From: an uncultured Prevotellaceae bacterium
GTDB taxonomy: Bacteria; Bacteroidota; Bacteroidia; Bacteroidales; Bacteroidaceae
Length of the DNA stretch: 64,000 nt
Assembly (NCBI GenBank): GCA_947168395.1
Contig: CAMVLT010000004.1
Span: forward strand, 1 to 64,000
Direction: 5' to 3'
Of the stretch, positions 1 to 8,498 are shown piece by piece (the first letter of the stretch is position 1; every line of letters begins with the position of its first letter). The notes beneath the pieces are model-generated. The model saw nothing but the letters and a program-made list of their open reading frames with translations. It ran no database searches and was not told the origin of the DNA. The position numbers and the translations under genes are program-made.

Positions 1-82
1 AATTGACTATCGGATGGCAAGTTGATAGGGGACTTTTTAACCGTACAGGTCGAAAAAAATCGGGGCAAAAGAACTATCAATC

Positions 83-568
83 ATGGCAGTCAGTGATTAT
101 GAGAAACAATTATTGTTGGAGTTCATGAATAATGAGGACAATGCAAGACTTCTTGAAACTGCAGTAAACCATCATCTTCAGAAGGAACTGTATTCTTTTG
201 GTGGGGATAATTGTTTATCATTTGAAGCGTCTCTCCAAGCCGCCTTGAGAAAGTACACGAATGAGAATGGAGAATTGAAATCGCAAAAGGACTTCAGAGA
301 CATTTTTGGTGCTCAGAATGGTGGAGCACGTTTTCTGATATATGTGGTAAAAGAGACCAACGAAAAACTATATTATATCCCTACACACCTTTTCGAATAC
401 AACGGTAAGGCTTATAAAACCATTACAGATGCGCTGAAAGTAGCTGTAAAAGATTACATTTCTCGCGAAAGGAAAACAATAAGTGACGTTATAAAAGACT
501 TTGAGTGCATCTATTCGAGGCAGAAGTTTCATCCACATGTGTTTAAGGACAATGCTGACCTTCGGTAG
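83..568 (+). CDS. Hypothetical protein, 161 aa
   Basis: I do not recognise a family. The product is hydrophilic and mixed alpha/beta in character, with no signal peptide, membrane segment or obvious catalytic motif, so it is probably cytoplasmic. The ATG at 83 is the first in frame. The stop lies 17 bases inside the next gene, whose ATG is at 552, so the two look translationally coupled. The DNA is more AT-rich than the rest of the window and sits among gene fragments, which suggests accessory or transferred DNA. A frameshift joining this ORF to the next is possible, but both are credible alone. Confidence 0.55.
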   Translation: MAVSDYEKQLLLEFMNNEDNARLLETAVNHHLQKELYSFGGDNCLSFEASLQAALRKYTNENGELKSQKDFRDIFGAQNGGARFLIYVVKETNEKLYYIPTHLFEYNGKAYKTITDALKVAVKDYISRERKTISDVIKDFECIYSRQKFHPHVFKDNADLR

Positions 569-1025
569 TGATACTATTAATACTATTCATTATTCTCAGA
601 CTTCTTTCACCGGACTCTACATTAGGGATGATATTAGCCAAGACAAGCTCACAAAGATAAATGAAATCTTAGGCGACGGATTTGGTATCAAACCTATTTC
701 TGCTCAGTGCTATCATGAGTTGCTTCTTTGCGGAGATGATACACTTTGGGATTGTTACGATAAATCCCTGTATAACGCTCTAAAAGGGACTTCCTACTAT
801 TATAGAAAGGGAGCAGAACGCCGGATTGAAGCCATTAATAGAGTCTTGCCTATGCCTATCCAAAATAGTCGCCTGACAAAGGCTGACTGTGACCTATTAG
901 AGAGATTTTATGCGAATAACAGGAAACTGATACTCTCTATTTATCGGATTCTGATAGAAAACGAAACAGATTTGGTTGTTTATAACCAGAGAAAAGAGGA
1001 TTATAAGAAACTCCTCAAGAATTAA
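552..1025 (+). CDS. Hypothetical protein, 157 aa, overlapping the previous gene
   Basis: No recognised family. The frame is open from 501, but I take the ATG at 552 (MLTFGSDTINTIHYSQTSF), because the upstream stretch repeats the end of the preceding gene in another frame. The product is soluble, with a Lys/Arg-rich helical C-terminus. The 17-base overlap with the preceding stop points to co-translation and so to a two-protein unit. The stop at 1023-1025 abuts an unrelated gene-tail fragment, as expected if this pair was inserted into, or replaced, an older gene. Confidence 0.5.
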   Translation: MLTFGSDTINTIHYSQTSFTGLYIRDDISQDKLTKINEILGDGFGIKPISAQCYHELLLCGDDTLWDCYDKSLYNALKGTSYYYRKGAERRIEAINRVLPMPIQNSRLTKADCDLLERFYANNRKLILSIYRILIENETDLVVYNQRKEDYKKLLKN

Positions 1026-1102
1026 TCAAGCTCCGCTACTGCGAACTCGACACCTGGGCAATGGTGAAGGTGTGGCAGAAACTGAAAGAAATGGCGGAAT
1101 AA
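1025..1102 (+). pseudogene. Orphan C-terminal tail, possibly of a DUF2779-type protein
   Basis: Directly after the stop of the preceding ORF a different frame reads IKLRYCELDTWAMVKVWQKL and ends at a stop at 1100-1102. The CELDT-AMV pattern resembles, from memory, the C-terminal end of DUF2779 nuclease-like proteins. No start codon or body of such a gene is present, so I read it as the 3' scrap of a gene whose body was lost or replaced. The family assignment is tentative. Confidence 0.35.
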
Positions 1103-1165
1103 TTTGAACTTTTCGAGAGAGGTGACTAAATAATATATATAAAACTAAAAAATTGCAGTTATGAA

Positions 1166-1173
1166 TATTATTT
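1166..1173. repeat. Left target-site duplication TATTATTT
   Basis: Perfect 8-bp direct repeat flanking the MITE; its partner is at 1334-1341. It lies within codons 2-5 of the disrupted nuclease gene. Confidence 0.85.
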
Positions 1174-1333
1174 CTCCATGTGGTGATAAGTTTCTAAAGT
1201 TCCGATAGCATATGCGAAACTGTATTCCTTGCTACATATCGGGTTAATTTTCTTTGAAATTGAAGCATTTGTATTCGTTGAAAGCTGCCACAAACGGCTT
1301 TCTTGGGTTTTAGGAACTTATCACCACACGGAG
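1174..1333. mobile_element. 160-bp MITE with about 25-bp inverted ends and 8-bp target duplication
   Basis: The ends are imperfect inverted repeats (1174-1198 against 1309-1333) sharing CTCCRTGTGGTGATAAG and the following TTYCTAAA, with two mismatches. TATTATTT occurs immediately outside on both sides (1166-1173 and 1334-1341), a perfect 8-bp target duplication. The interior has no transposase and no credible ORF. The length, ends and duplication fit a non-autonomous element moved in trans by an unidentified transposase. Insertion adds 168 bp, so the frame is kept but a stop is introduced. Confidence 0.85.
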
Positions 1334-1341
1334 TATTATTT
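1334..1341. repeat. Right target-site duplication TATTATTT
   Basis: Perfect copy of the octamer at 1166-1173; the nuclease reading frame resumes directly after it. Confidence 0.85.
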
Positions 1342-1613
1342 CTGAGATTCAAAGATTCAATGGTGACAAACGACTTAACAAGCTGAACTTCTTGTATGAA
1401 AGGAATTCTTTCTTGGATAGCCTTTCTATATCCCGTCGTGAAATGTCTCACAGTTCATTCCTCGCAGATTTACTGAAAGAGGATTCTTTCCATGAGTTGG
1501 GCTCATTGCCCTTGCAACTATTTCTCGAAACGGTGCTCCGACGAGCTATCATGCAGAATACGTGTCTGATGGAAAAGCCGTGTGCGGACTCGGCTGAAGT
1601 AGTCCGTGTTCGC

Positions 1614-2502
1614 TTATAGGCTGAGCGATATGGTTCCCATCAACATACGACATGGATATTGATAGGGATGGTAGGATGTGCTGCCAATCTCGTAATTGGT
1701 ATCGAATACATTGTCACAGTCGAGCGAGAATAGGAGCATACGGTTGTAGTCGTACTTCAGCCGCAAATCAAGCAACGTGTTGCCGGTGAGATAGAAGTCT
1801 TTGCTGTTCTTGAGACGTGAGTTGGCCTTGTTGAGCGTACGAGAGATGTTACGCAGGTTGCCCGACAGCCACAGCGAATGCTTGCCTTTGTTTAACAGGC
1901 GTTGCTCGCAGGTTAGGTTGGCCATGTACCAGGGTACACTATAGATGTGGTGATCGTTGTAATAATATTGATTGGCGCTGAGGGCATACTGCACTGTGGT
2001 GTTGAATCGGGCGTGGAATGATGGGGTGTTGTAAGCGAGTTCCATCTCGATGCCTGCGATTTTCAGTTTACCTGAATTAACGTATTTCGGGGCATTGAGG
2101 TCTCTACTTTGGTTGTTGCAGATCAGGTCGGTCAGACGGTTGTAGAACAGATTGATATCGTAGACAAATTTGTTGGAGAGAGAGCCCAGGAAGTCAAGCT
2201 GTATGGCATCCATATATTCCGGCATGAGGTTCTCACTACCACGATAGGTGTTCTGGGTGTTCTGCCGGTAGAAATAGGGCGCATCTACAAACGAACGGGA
2301 ATAGGACGCCTTGACATTGAACGTCTTCGAGGGAAGATAGATTAGTGATACTCGTGGCGAAAAGGCAGAAATGCTCATGTCGTTGCGGCGGAATTTTTTG
2401 TCATAGCGCAGTCCGGCATTAAGGATGAGCTGTTCGGAAAAGTAGTGTGTTGAAAGCTGCAGCCAGCAGAATCGAAGTCAGTAAAAGCTTGCTTTTATTC
2501 AT
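1614..2502 (-). pseudogene. TonB-dependent receptor remnant with internal deletion and frameshift
   Basis: An ATG at 2502-2500 starts a good signal peptide (MNKSKLLLTSILLAAA). Within the next codons the sequence switches frame into LQLSTHYFSEQLILNAGLRY and then a beta-barrel C-terminus ending at 1614. This matches the corresponding barrel segment of the intact receptor at 5299-7677 (YLQVKHCWQDFILNAGIRFD; both then carry SYS/K-SFVDAPYFYR). The plug domain and first half of the barrel are therefore deleted, and the junction is out of frame. It is probably a dead paralog of the neighbouring receptor. A 254-aa ORF from 2378 stays open but lacks an export signal. Confidence 0.75.
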
Positions 2503-2625
2503 AGTTATTGCTTGTATTTGTTTGATTATGGCGCTAAGATACAAAATAATTATGAATTACAACCTGTTATTTGCCATAAATTTGTGTTTGGGCATCAAAA
2601 TGTAATGAAAGCGTAGGAGTTAGAT

Positions 2626-2686
2626 GCAGCAGGGTTGAGGCAGGATTGCGGCTCTTTTTACCCCAATCCTGCTTCAACCCTACTGC
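2626..2686. repeat. Long imperfect hairpin, 26-bp arms
   Basis: The left arm (2626-2651) contains AGGGTTGA and GCAGGATTG. The right arm (2661-2686) contains the complements CAATCCTGC and TCAACCCT, with a few mismatches and a 9-nt T-rich loop. It lies downstream of the minus-strand NRPS gene and could end its transcript. The GCAGCRGGGTTG word recurs at 56629-56638, so it belongs to a dispersed repeat family. Confidence 0.6.
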
Positions 2687-2690
2687 TATT

Positions 2691-2783
2691 GGTGGCTAAG
2701 GTGCCGCCTGTCTGGTACTAAGGTGCCCTCTGAGTGGTGCTAAGGGTAGGGGTAAGTACCTTGCGCCTATACCCAAAATCAAC
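2691..2783. repeat. Degenerate 22-bp-period repeat array, copy 1
   Basis: Three tandem units begin GGTGGCTAAGG, GGTACTAAGG and GGTGCTAAGG, each about 22-23 bp, followed by a segment ending GCCTATACCCAAAATCAA. The same words (GGTGCTAAGGGTAGGGGTAA and CCTATACCCAAAATCAA) occur at 56461-56597, 54 kb away and outside any gene. Confidence 0.6.
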
Positions 2784-2828
2784 GATGAATTATTGTGATG
2801 ACAGCCTTTACAGAGCCTCACCAAACCA

Positions 2829-5297
2829 TTACCTCGATGTGGCTATCTGGTTGAAGTAGTCGACCAGCGGCTTGATGCTTCGCTCCTCGTCGATAAGATA
2901 ATCAAAATGCCCCACTCGATGGGTGATGATCTCACTATCGGGATAGCATTCACGCCATGACTCCTCGGCATGTTCGAACATATAGTGTTCCCAATAGTTC
3001 TGCTCTTCGGTAATTGCCGTAACATCGAGAATATCAGGATTGTTGTTCTGATACTCATCGCTAAGGATAGATGTTACTGGGCCTGAATAATGGAAATCGG
3101 GCATGGTTTCAATGATGCAATTATCTTGAGCTACGCGACGATCATTCAGTTCCTTCGACAGACAATACCAGATGAGCGGAACGTTCTTGTTACGATCCTT
3201 GAACCTGTTGGGCAGACCATCGAGCACAACGACACGAGGACGGATGCCCTGCTGCGCCTGGAGCTTCGAAGCCAGATAAAGCCCCATCTCGCCACCCAGG
3301 CAGAAGCCGGTAATAACATCGCAGCCATACTCTTGAACAACAGGAGTAACCACCTGCAGATATTCCTCAATATACTCTTCGGTAGTTCTGGGCGTGAGCG
3401 AGAGGTTGTCGTGATAGGATTCGATAACAAAGATGTTGTATTTGTCCTTAATCAGGTTACCCATCTTCTGATACAGGAAGTCGTAGCTGGTATAGCCGCT
3501 GATAACAATCATAACCGGCTTCTCCTTAACGGGCGCTTCTAACCAGTAGTAATGCCGGCCGGCACTCTGTGCGGCAAGCCTGCGAATGGTACGGTAGGTA
3601 TAGAGGTCGTTGGCCGAGACGGGTACCCCCGCATTCATGAAAGTGACAATTGCCTGCATCTGCTGGATGGAAGACATTCCCAGTTCGTCGATGAGGTCGG
3701 TGTCGATATTGACATCCTCCACGCCACAGGCTTCGGCTATGATATTGGCTATGGTAGTCTCGGCAGCCGTCTTGGGCTGATTGTTGTGGGTATAGCCTTC
3801 GATGAGGGTATTCCTAAGCTTAGTCTTGTCAACTTTTCCGTTGACATTCAGCTCAAAGTGGTCAACTACAATCATGAAGTTGGGAATCATATAATAAGGT
3901 AGAGTCTTCGTCAGCGCCTCCTTGAGCGATGAAACATTGGCGTCATACCCTTCCTTGAAGAGGATATAAGCTACGATATGTGACTCTGTTCCTATTTTCT
4001 CTACCCTGACGTATGACTGCTGCACCTGCGGCTGGCGCTCAATGTGATGCTTGATTTCGTTCAGTTCTACCCGAAAGCTTCTGATTTTCACTTGAGAGTC
4101 CATTCTGCCTATATAGTCGAGCGTCCCGTCTGCCGTTCGTCTCACCAGGTCCCCTGTGTGATATAGCATGGGAGCCACCTCGCGAGTCTCGGCAAATGGA
4201 TTCTGGACAAATGCCTTTTGATTCAGTTCAGGACGGTTGATATAACCCTGCGTCAGCTGCGGACCGCCAAGTAGCAGTTCGCCTGTTTCACCATCAGCAG
4301 CTATGTGGAAGTCCTTGTCGATAACATAGGTGACGACATGCGGCAATGCAACACCGATATTGTCGCAAGCAGCATCGGGGCTGACATCCCTGAACGTAGC
4401 AAAGACGGTACATTCGGTGGGGCCGTAGGCATTGATTAAGCGGTAGGAATGTCCCATAGCCTTGTCGGCGGCCGACTGAATGAGTGGTTCTCCGGCGCTG
4501 ACCAGCGTCTTCATAGCAGGGAATTCGTATGTCATCAGCTGACCAAGAAGCGTTGGCGGCAGGCAGACGTATGTAACCTGCTCGCTAATCATCAGCGAGG
4601 TAAGTTTCATGGCGTCGGTTCGCTCATTCTCAAGGGCAATCACATCCTTGGCACCATAATACAGCGCACCTATCAGCGGAGCGATGGAGGTGTCGAAGTT
4701 GATACTGGCAAAAAGCATCAGCACACTGTCGCTGCTAATACCAAACAATTCGGGACAGGACAATGACTCCAGGAATGTTGTCATGTTGGTATAGCTGATG
4801 GGAATGCCTTTGGGGATGCCCGTTGTCCCCGACGTATAGATGATGTAGGCCGTGTCGTTGTCGCAGCTGATGGGCTGATACTGTTCCTGAGGGACGTAAC
4901 CGTCGGAAACGTTGATGACGCTAATATCACCGTACAGCCTCTTGGTATGATTGTTCACCAGCACTACCTGTAACTGACTGTCGTCTATGATGGCTGAAAT
5001 CCTTTCCTTCGGAGTCTCCTTGTCAATAGGAACATAGGTGTAGCCATTGCGGAGAATGGCCCAGACGGAGGGAACCAACCACTCTGATTTGTTCATGAAA
5101 ACACCGATTCTGACAGGCTGTCCAGCAGGGACACCGACAGATGCCAAATGTTCGTTGAGACGATTAGATATGATGGCCGACTTTTCGTCCAATTCGGAGT
5201 AGGTCATGGATACATCTCCCACCTTCACCGCTTCTTTCTTGGCAAAGCGACTGATATTCTCACAGACGCGTGTGATAAATGATTTCTTCGTATTCAT
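2829..5297 (-). CDS. Nonribosomal peptide synthetase, A-T-TE, with cysteine-type thioesterase
   Basis: Residues about 10-500 form an adenylation domain: YIIYTSGTTGIPKG (151-164), NAYGPTE (289-295), YHTGDL (379-384), GRMDSQVKIRSF and NVNGKVDK. Residues about 510-580 form a carrier domain with LGMSSIQ; Ser543 is the likely phosphopantetheine site. Residues about 590-822 form an alpha/beta-hydrolase thioesterase whose nucleophile elbow is G-F-C-L-G-G (Cys666 instead of Ser), with Asp693 and a His in GHFDYL. The ten specificity positions read by eye are DTACVAAVFK, which I cannot match to a known substrate. There is no condensation domain, so it must act with another protein; the large NRPS at 39623 ends in an unpaired C domain. 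One base separates it from the TonB receptor stop, so they share an operon. Confidence 0.9.
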   Translation of the reverse strand: MNTKKSFITRVCENISRFAKKEAVKVGDVSMTYSELDEKSAIISNRLNEHLASVGVPAGQPVRIGVFMNKSEWLVPSVWAILRNGYTYVPIDKETPKERISAIIDDSQLQVVLVNNHTKRLYGDISVINVSDGYVPQEQYQPISCDNDTAYIIYTSGTTGIPKGIPISYTNMTTFLESLSCPELFGISSDSVLMLFASINFDTSIAPLIGALYYGAKDVIALENERTDAMKLTSLMISEQVTYVCLPPTLLGQLMTYEFPAMKTLVSAGEPLIQSAADKAMGHSYRLINAYGPTECTVFATFRDVSPDAACDNIGVALPHVVTYVIDKDFHIAADGETGELLLGGPQLTQGYINRPELNQKAFVQNPFAETREVAPMLYHTGDLVRRTADGTLDYIGRMDSQVKIRSFRVELNEIKHHIERQPQVQQSYVRVEKIGTESHIVAYILFKEGYDANVSSLKEALTKTLPYYMIPNFMIVVDHFELNVNGKVDKTKLRNTLIEGYTHNNQPKTAAETTIANIIAEACGVEDVNIDTDLIDELGMSSIQQMQAIVTFMNAGVPVSANDLYTYRTIRRLAAQSAGRHYYWLEAPVKEKPVMIVISGYTSYDFLYQKMGNLIKDKYNIFVIESYHDNLSLTPRTTEEYIEEYLQVVTPVVQEYGCDVITGFCLGGEMGLYLASKLQAQQGIRPRVVVLDGLPNRFKDRNKNVPLIWYCLSKELNDRRVAQDNCIIETMPDFHYSGPVTSILSDEYQNNNPDILDVTAITEEQNYWEHYMFEHAEESWRECYPDSEIITHRVGHFDYLIDEERSIKPLVDYFNQIATSR

Positions 5298-5298
5298 C

Positions 5299-7677
5299 TT
5301 ACAGTTTTAAAGTAAGGTCAACCATAGCCCATCTGCCCTGTTGCCGGATGGGGCCAATGCTGGTACCGCCCTGCTCGTAGCCGTGGTTGAAGAGATTATA
5401 GACATGGGCCCCAACTTCTACATGCTTCAATTTGTACCTGCAGCCGACATTGGTAATCACCCGGGCAGGGATGTCCACCTCTGTATAGATAGGTTCCCAC
5501 TGATCATCAGGAGCCTCATAGGTAGAGTACTGACTGCCATAGAAGCAGAGATTAGCATTGAGGAACATGTTCTTGAAAATGCGATATGAAGCATTGAGGT
5601 TGGCACTTATTTCTGGAATGTTGTAAATTTGATTCTTGTTAGTCTTATAGTCTGTTGCTTCCAGCAAATGCTGCCATGTGGCATTTCCATTGACGTAGAG
5701 TCGGTCGCGGGTGTAGGTGGAACTGAGCTCAATACCCAGATTCTTCATCTTACCCGAATTGTAATAGAACATTCCTTTTGGAAACACCAGATTAGAAGCC
5801 GTATTATAGAAACCGTTAACCTCGAAGTCCAGTCCGCTCAGCAGATGGTGTTTCTGGAATGTCAACTGCAAAGAATGAAGGTTCTCAGACTTCATAAACC
5901 CGCCCATAAAAGTATCTAACGTGTTATTGCGGTAGAAGTAAGGTGCATCGACGAACGACTTCGAATAGCTGATCTTCACATTCCACTCCGGCCTTACATA
6001 AATCAGGGCAAGACGAGGTGAGAACTCGTGAATATTCAGATCTTCATCTGGCATCAGCTCATGTCCCATTCGCCTTCTATGGTCAAAGCGGATACCTGCG
6101 TTTAGGATGAAGTCCTGCCAGCAATGCTTGACCTGCAGATACATATCAAAGCTGTTCTCGCTGCCCTTGTTCAGCGTCTTCCAGTCAAAGGTCTGGATGA
6201 TATTATTGTAATCGATGCCCTCCATGTTAGAAGCATCAATCATTGTGTAACGGTTAATGTGAGCCCCGGCCGTAATCTGCCCGTGGTGTTTTTCTGAGAA
6301 ACGATAGGGGAGGCTTGACTTTAATTCTCCGCCGATATTCTCTTCACGGAAACGCAGGCACTGAAATCCGCCATTCTTCATCGGAATACTTTCATCGGTA
6401 CCGTTAGGCTGCAGGTAGTATTCCCAATCATCAGGAGTTTTGTCGGCTACGGCCTGATATCTGTTTTGAATCTCATAGTCGTAAGTAATGCCGGCATAAA
6501 GGTTTACCTTTCCCAGGTTGAATGAATACGAAAGTCCGACATTACTTGCCGTATTAGCATATCCAGGCAAGTTGCCGTCTATCATAAAAAACTTGTCGTA
6601 AGAGTAAGGCGAGAAGAAGTAGCTCAAGGAATAGGGAGCAACAGTCTTGATGAACGAAGAGTTATACAAGAGGTGTAATCCCTTCCAGTTGAGATTGATA
6701 CCATAGTTATTGGCAGGCCTTCTGTTGAAGCCGCCAATAATGATATCACCCTCGACAAGTGAAGTGCCTTTCACCTCATTGAGCGGAATGAAATATTTCT
6801 CACCGTCGGACTTGTAAATCTCTCCCCAGACGGTAACTTCCAAGTCCATAAAGTGCTTGCCGAAGAGCAACGACGTTTTTTGTACGCCATAGTTACCCAG
6901 CGCACCATTTAACTCTAAACCGTCGATTTCCGAACCTTTTTTGGTGATGATGTTGATAACAGCCGTCAAGGCGACACCACCATAAAGTGATGATGCCGGG
7001 CCTCTCAGTACCTCTATCTGGTGTATTTTCTGCAGACTGATTGAGAAATCGGGACGCGCCACGTTGGTACCGTAGCTGTTCAGACGGTGGCCGTCGAGCA
7101 TGATGAGTATCTTTTCCTGTCCGGAACTGTAGATACCTCGCATGGAAATGGTTGTCTCCTCATTGCATTCCACATTAGTAATGCCTGGTACGTAAGCCAT
7201 CAGCACTTCCTTCAGGTTACGCCCCCCGCATGCCTCAATCATATCTTCTGTAATCAGAGTCACGGGAACAGGAGCTTCGTCCAAGCTTTCGTCTTGATTA
7301 GAGGCCGTTGAAATGGTCAGCCTACGTCCCATCTTCAGTTGCTTGATGATATCCTCGAATCGGATGGGGTCTTGTACGGAAGTATAGTAGGGGTTCTCCT
7401 TCAGCAGCAAGTTGGCATAGTTCTCAGTCTGCGCGATGTTGTCTTGGGCCAGATAGCAGAGGGCAATAAGGCGGTAAGCACTCTGCTTCAGGTTGCCTTC
7501 GAAACTGTTGATGTTTTTTTGCAGCAAACCCAAGGCCTGGTCAAGCCGCCCAATCTGATAGTCACTCTCTGCCTGCGAATATATCTGGCGGAGGGTGCTG
7601 TTGTCTTGGGCGTAGATGTTCAGCGAACCCGAGAGGACAACCATTATATATATAATAAGGTATAGACTCTTCTTCAT
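5299..7677 (-). CDS. TonB-dependent outer membrane receptor, siderophore-receptor-like
   Basis: 792 aa. Signal peptide at about 1-23 (ending IYAQ), a helical TPR-like segment at about 25-110, a plug domain at about 130-245 (PVPVTLITEDMIEACGGRNL, IMLDGHRLNSYG, IEVLRGPASSLYGG, AVINIITKKG), then a 22-stranded-type barrel to a C-terminus ending VDLTLKL. The plug-barrel layout resembles energised importers of siderophores, cobalamin or small peptides rather than SusC, and there is no SusD partner. Its ATG overlaps the stop of the upstream kinase gene by 4 bases, and its stop is one base from the NRPS start. The context suggests uptake or sensing of the peptide product; the ligand cannot be read from sequence. 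Confidence 0.88.
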   Translation of the reverse strand: MKKSLYLIIYIMVVLSGSLNIYAQDNSTLRQIYSQAESDYQIGRLDQALGLLQKNINSFEGNLKQSAYRLIALCYLAQDNIAQTENYANLLLKENPYYTSVQDPIRFEDIIKQLKMGRRLTISTASNQDESLDEAPVPVTLITEDMIEACGGRNLKEVLMAYVPGITNVECNEETTISMRGIYSSGQEKILIMLDGHRLNSYGTNVARPDFSISLQKIHQIEVLRGPASSLYGGVALTAVINIITKKGSEIDGLELNGALGNYGVQKTSLLFGKHFMDLEVTVWGEIYKSDGEKYFIPLNEVKGTSLVEGDIIIGGFNRRPANNYGINLNWKGLHLLYNSSFIKTVAPYSLSYFFSPYSYDKFFMIDGNLPGYANTASNVGLSYSFNLGKVNLYAGITYDYEIQNRYQAVADKTPDDWEYYLQPNGTDESIPMKNGGFQCLRFREENIGGELKSSLPYRFSEKHHGQITAGAHINRYTMIDASNMEGIDYNNIIQTFDWKTLNKGSENSFDMYLQVKHCWQDFILNAGIRFDHRRRMGHELMPDEDLNIHEFSPRLALIYVRPEWNVKISYSKSFVDAPYFYRNNTLDTFMGGFMKSENLHSLQLTFQKHHLLSGLDFEVNGFYNTASNLVFPKGMFYYNSGKMKNLGIELSSTYTRDRLYVNGNATWQHLLEATDYKTNKNQIYNIPEISANLNASYRIFKNMFLNANLCFYGSQYSTYEAPDDQWEPIYTEVDIPARVITNVGCRYKLKHVEVGAHVYNLFNHGYEQGGTSIGPIRQQGRWAMVDLTLKL

Positions 7678-8495
7678 TTCCTGATGGGTATGGTGAACGT
7701 GAAAGTGGTACCTTTGCCTTCCTCGGATTCGAACGTGAGGTGGCCTTGGTGCTTGTCCTCAATGATGTCGCGGGTGATAGCCATACCGAGTCCCGTGCCT
7801 TGTCCCACCGGCTTGGTGGTGAAGAAGTTCTCGTACAGGTGCTGTTTCACCTCGTCAGTCATGCCCTCGCCGTTGTCGGCAATGCTGATGACGAAATTGC
7901 CATCGATACGCTTTACCGTGATGTTGACCTCTGGCTGATAGCCTGCTTCAGCACTCTGCGACTTTTTCCACACGGCATAGCAGGCGTTGTTCATCACATT
8001 CAGCACGGCACGGCTCAGGTCTTGCGGGATGACCATCATCTGGGGCATCCCCTCCTCATAGTCCTCATGGATGCTGATGTTGAAGTTCTTGACGTTGGCA
8101 CGCATGGCATGGTACGACAGCCACACGTACTCTTTCACCAGTTTGTTCACGTCGGTAGGCAGGAATTCGTTGTCTTTGCCACGCGACACCAGAAGGATGC
8201 CACGGATGATGCTGATGGCCCTCTCGCCGTGCTCCACGATTTTTCCCAGATTATCCTTCAGGTCGGCCACAATGTCCTCCACCTCCTCACGGTCTTCCTC
8301 CGAGAGATTGTCCTCATTGTCTTCCACGATTTCTGTCAGGTCCTTCAGCAGTTTGTCTGACATCTTGCTGAAGTTGATGACAAAGTTCAGGGGGTTTTGG
8401 ATTTCGTGGGCAATACCTGCGCTCAACATGCCTAACGATGCCAGCTTTTCCTGCTGTTTCAATTGCTGTTGTAGGGTCTCTAACTGCTGTTCCAT
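7674..8495 (-). CDS. Soluble histidine kinase (HisKA-HATPase)
   Basis: 273 aa without signal peptide or membrane segment. The N-terminal 20 residues are a Gln/Leu-rich coiled coil. They are followed by a dimerisation/phosphoacceptor helix with the intact H-box AGIAHEIQNPLNFVINFSK, an N-box (NVMNNACYAV), a G1 motif (IADNGEGM) and a G2 region (TTKPVGQGTGLGMAI). It is a complete transmitter lacking any sensor of its own. It starts 3 bases after the propeller sensor gene, whose H-box histidine is missing, so this protein may supply phosphorylation for that sensor. Its stop overlaps the start of the TonB receptor gene. Confidence 0.88.
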   Translation of the reverse strand: MEQQLETLQQQLKQQEKLASLGMLSAGIAHEIQNPLNFVINFSKMSDKLLKDLTEIVEDNEDNLSEEDREEVEDIVADLKDNLGKIVEHGERAISIIRGILLVSRGKDNEFLPTDVNKLVKEYVWLSYHAMRANVKNFNISIHEDYEEGMPQMMVIPQDLSRAVLNVMNNACYAVWKKSQSAEAGYQPEVNITVKRIDGNFVISIADNGEGMTDEVKQHLYENFFTTKPVGQGTGLGMAITRDIIEDKHQGHLTFESEEGKGTTFTFTIPIRK

Positions 8496-8498
8496 AAC

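Larger units (their letters stand above)
1161..1619 (+). pseudogene. PD-(D/E)XK nuclease-family gene, broken by a MITE and truncated
   Basis: Removing the 160-bp element plus one copy of the 8-bp duplication restores an ORF from the ATG at 1161 that reads MNIISEIQRFNG and continues into ERNSFLDSLSISRREMSHSS, FLADLL and ELGSLPLQLFLETV. The RREMSHSSFLADLL...ELGSLPLQLFLE pattern matches the N-terminal part of PDDEXK_4-type nuclease-like proteins. In the present sequence the element brings an in-frame TAG at 1206-1208. Homology fades after about 1545 and the frame stops at 1617-1619, so the catalytic core is also missing. The 3' end overlaps the convergent TonB remnant. Confidence 0.65.
2503..2828. 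other. Intergenic region between receptor remnant and NRPS gene
   Basis: This 326-bp stretch has no gene. It contains a degenerate minus-strand promoter-like TATCTTAG (2534-2541) before the receptor remnant, then a long hairpin and a repeat array (listed separately). It also holds the 3' flank of the NRPS gene, where the hairpin may serve as a transcription end. Confidence 0.6.

Noticed and set aside
1..82. Open frame reaching in from the left edge
   Set aside because: Too short and without recognisable sequence; it may be the end of an upstream gene but cannot be supported.
1194..1451. 85-codon minus-strand ORF over the MITE
   Set aside because: It spans the element end and the nuclease gene; an accident of the insertion.
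2829..5297. Reading the A-T-TE protein as a fatty-acid or aryl ligase
   Set aside because: It has a conserved Asp at the amino-group position (FD), a carrier domain and a thioesterase, which fit an NRPS termination module better.
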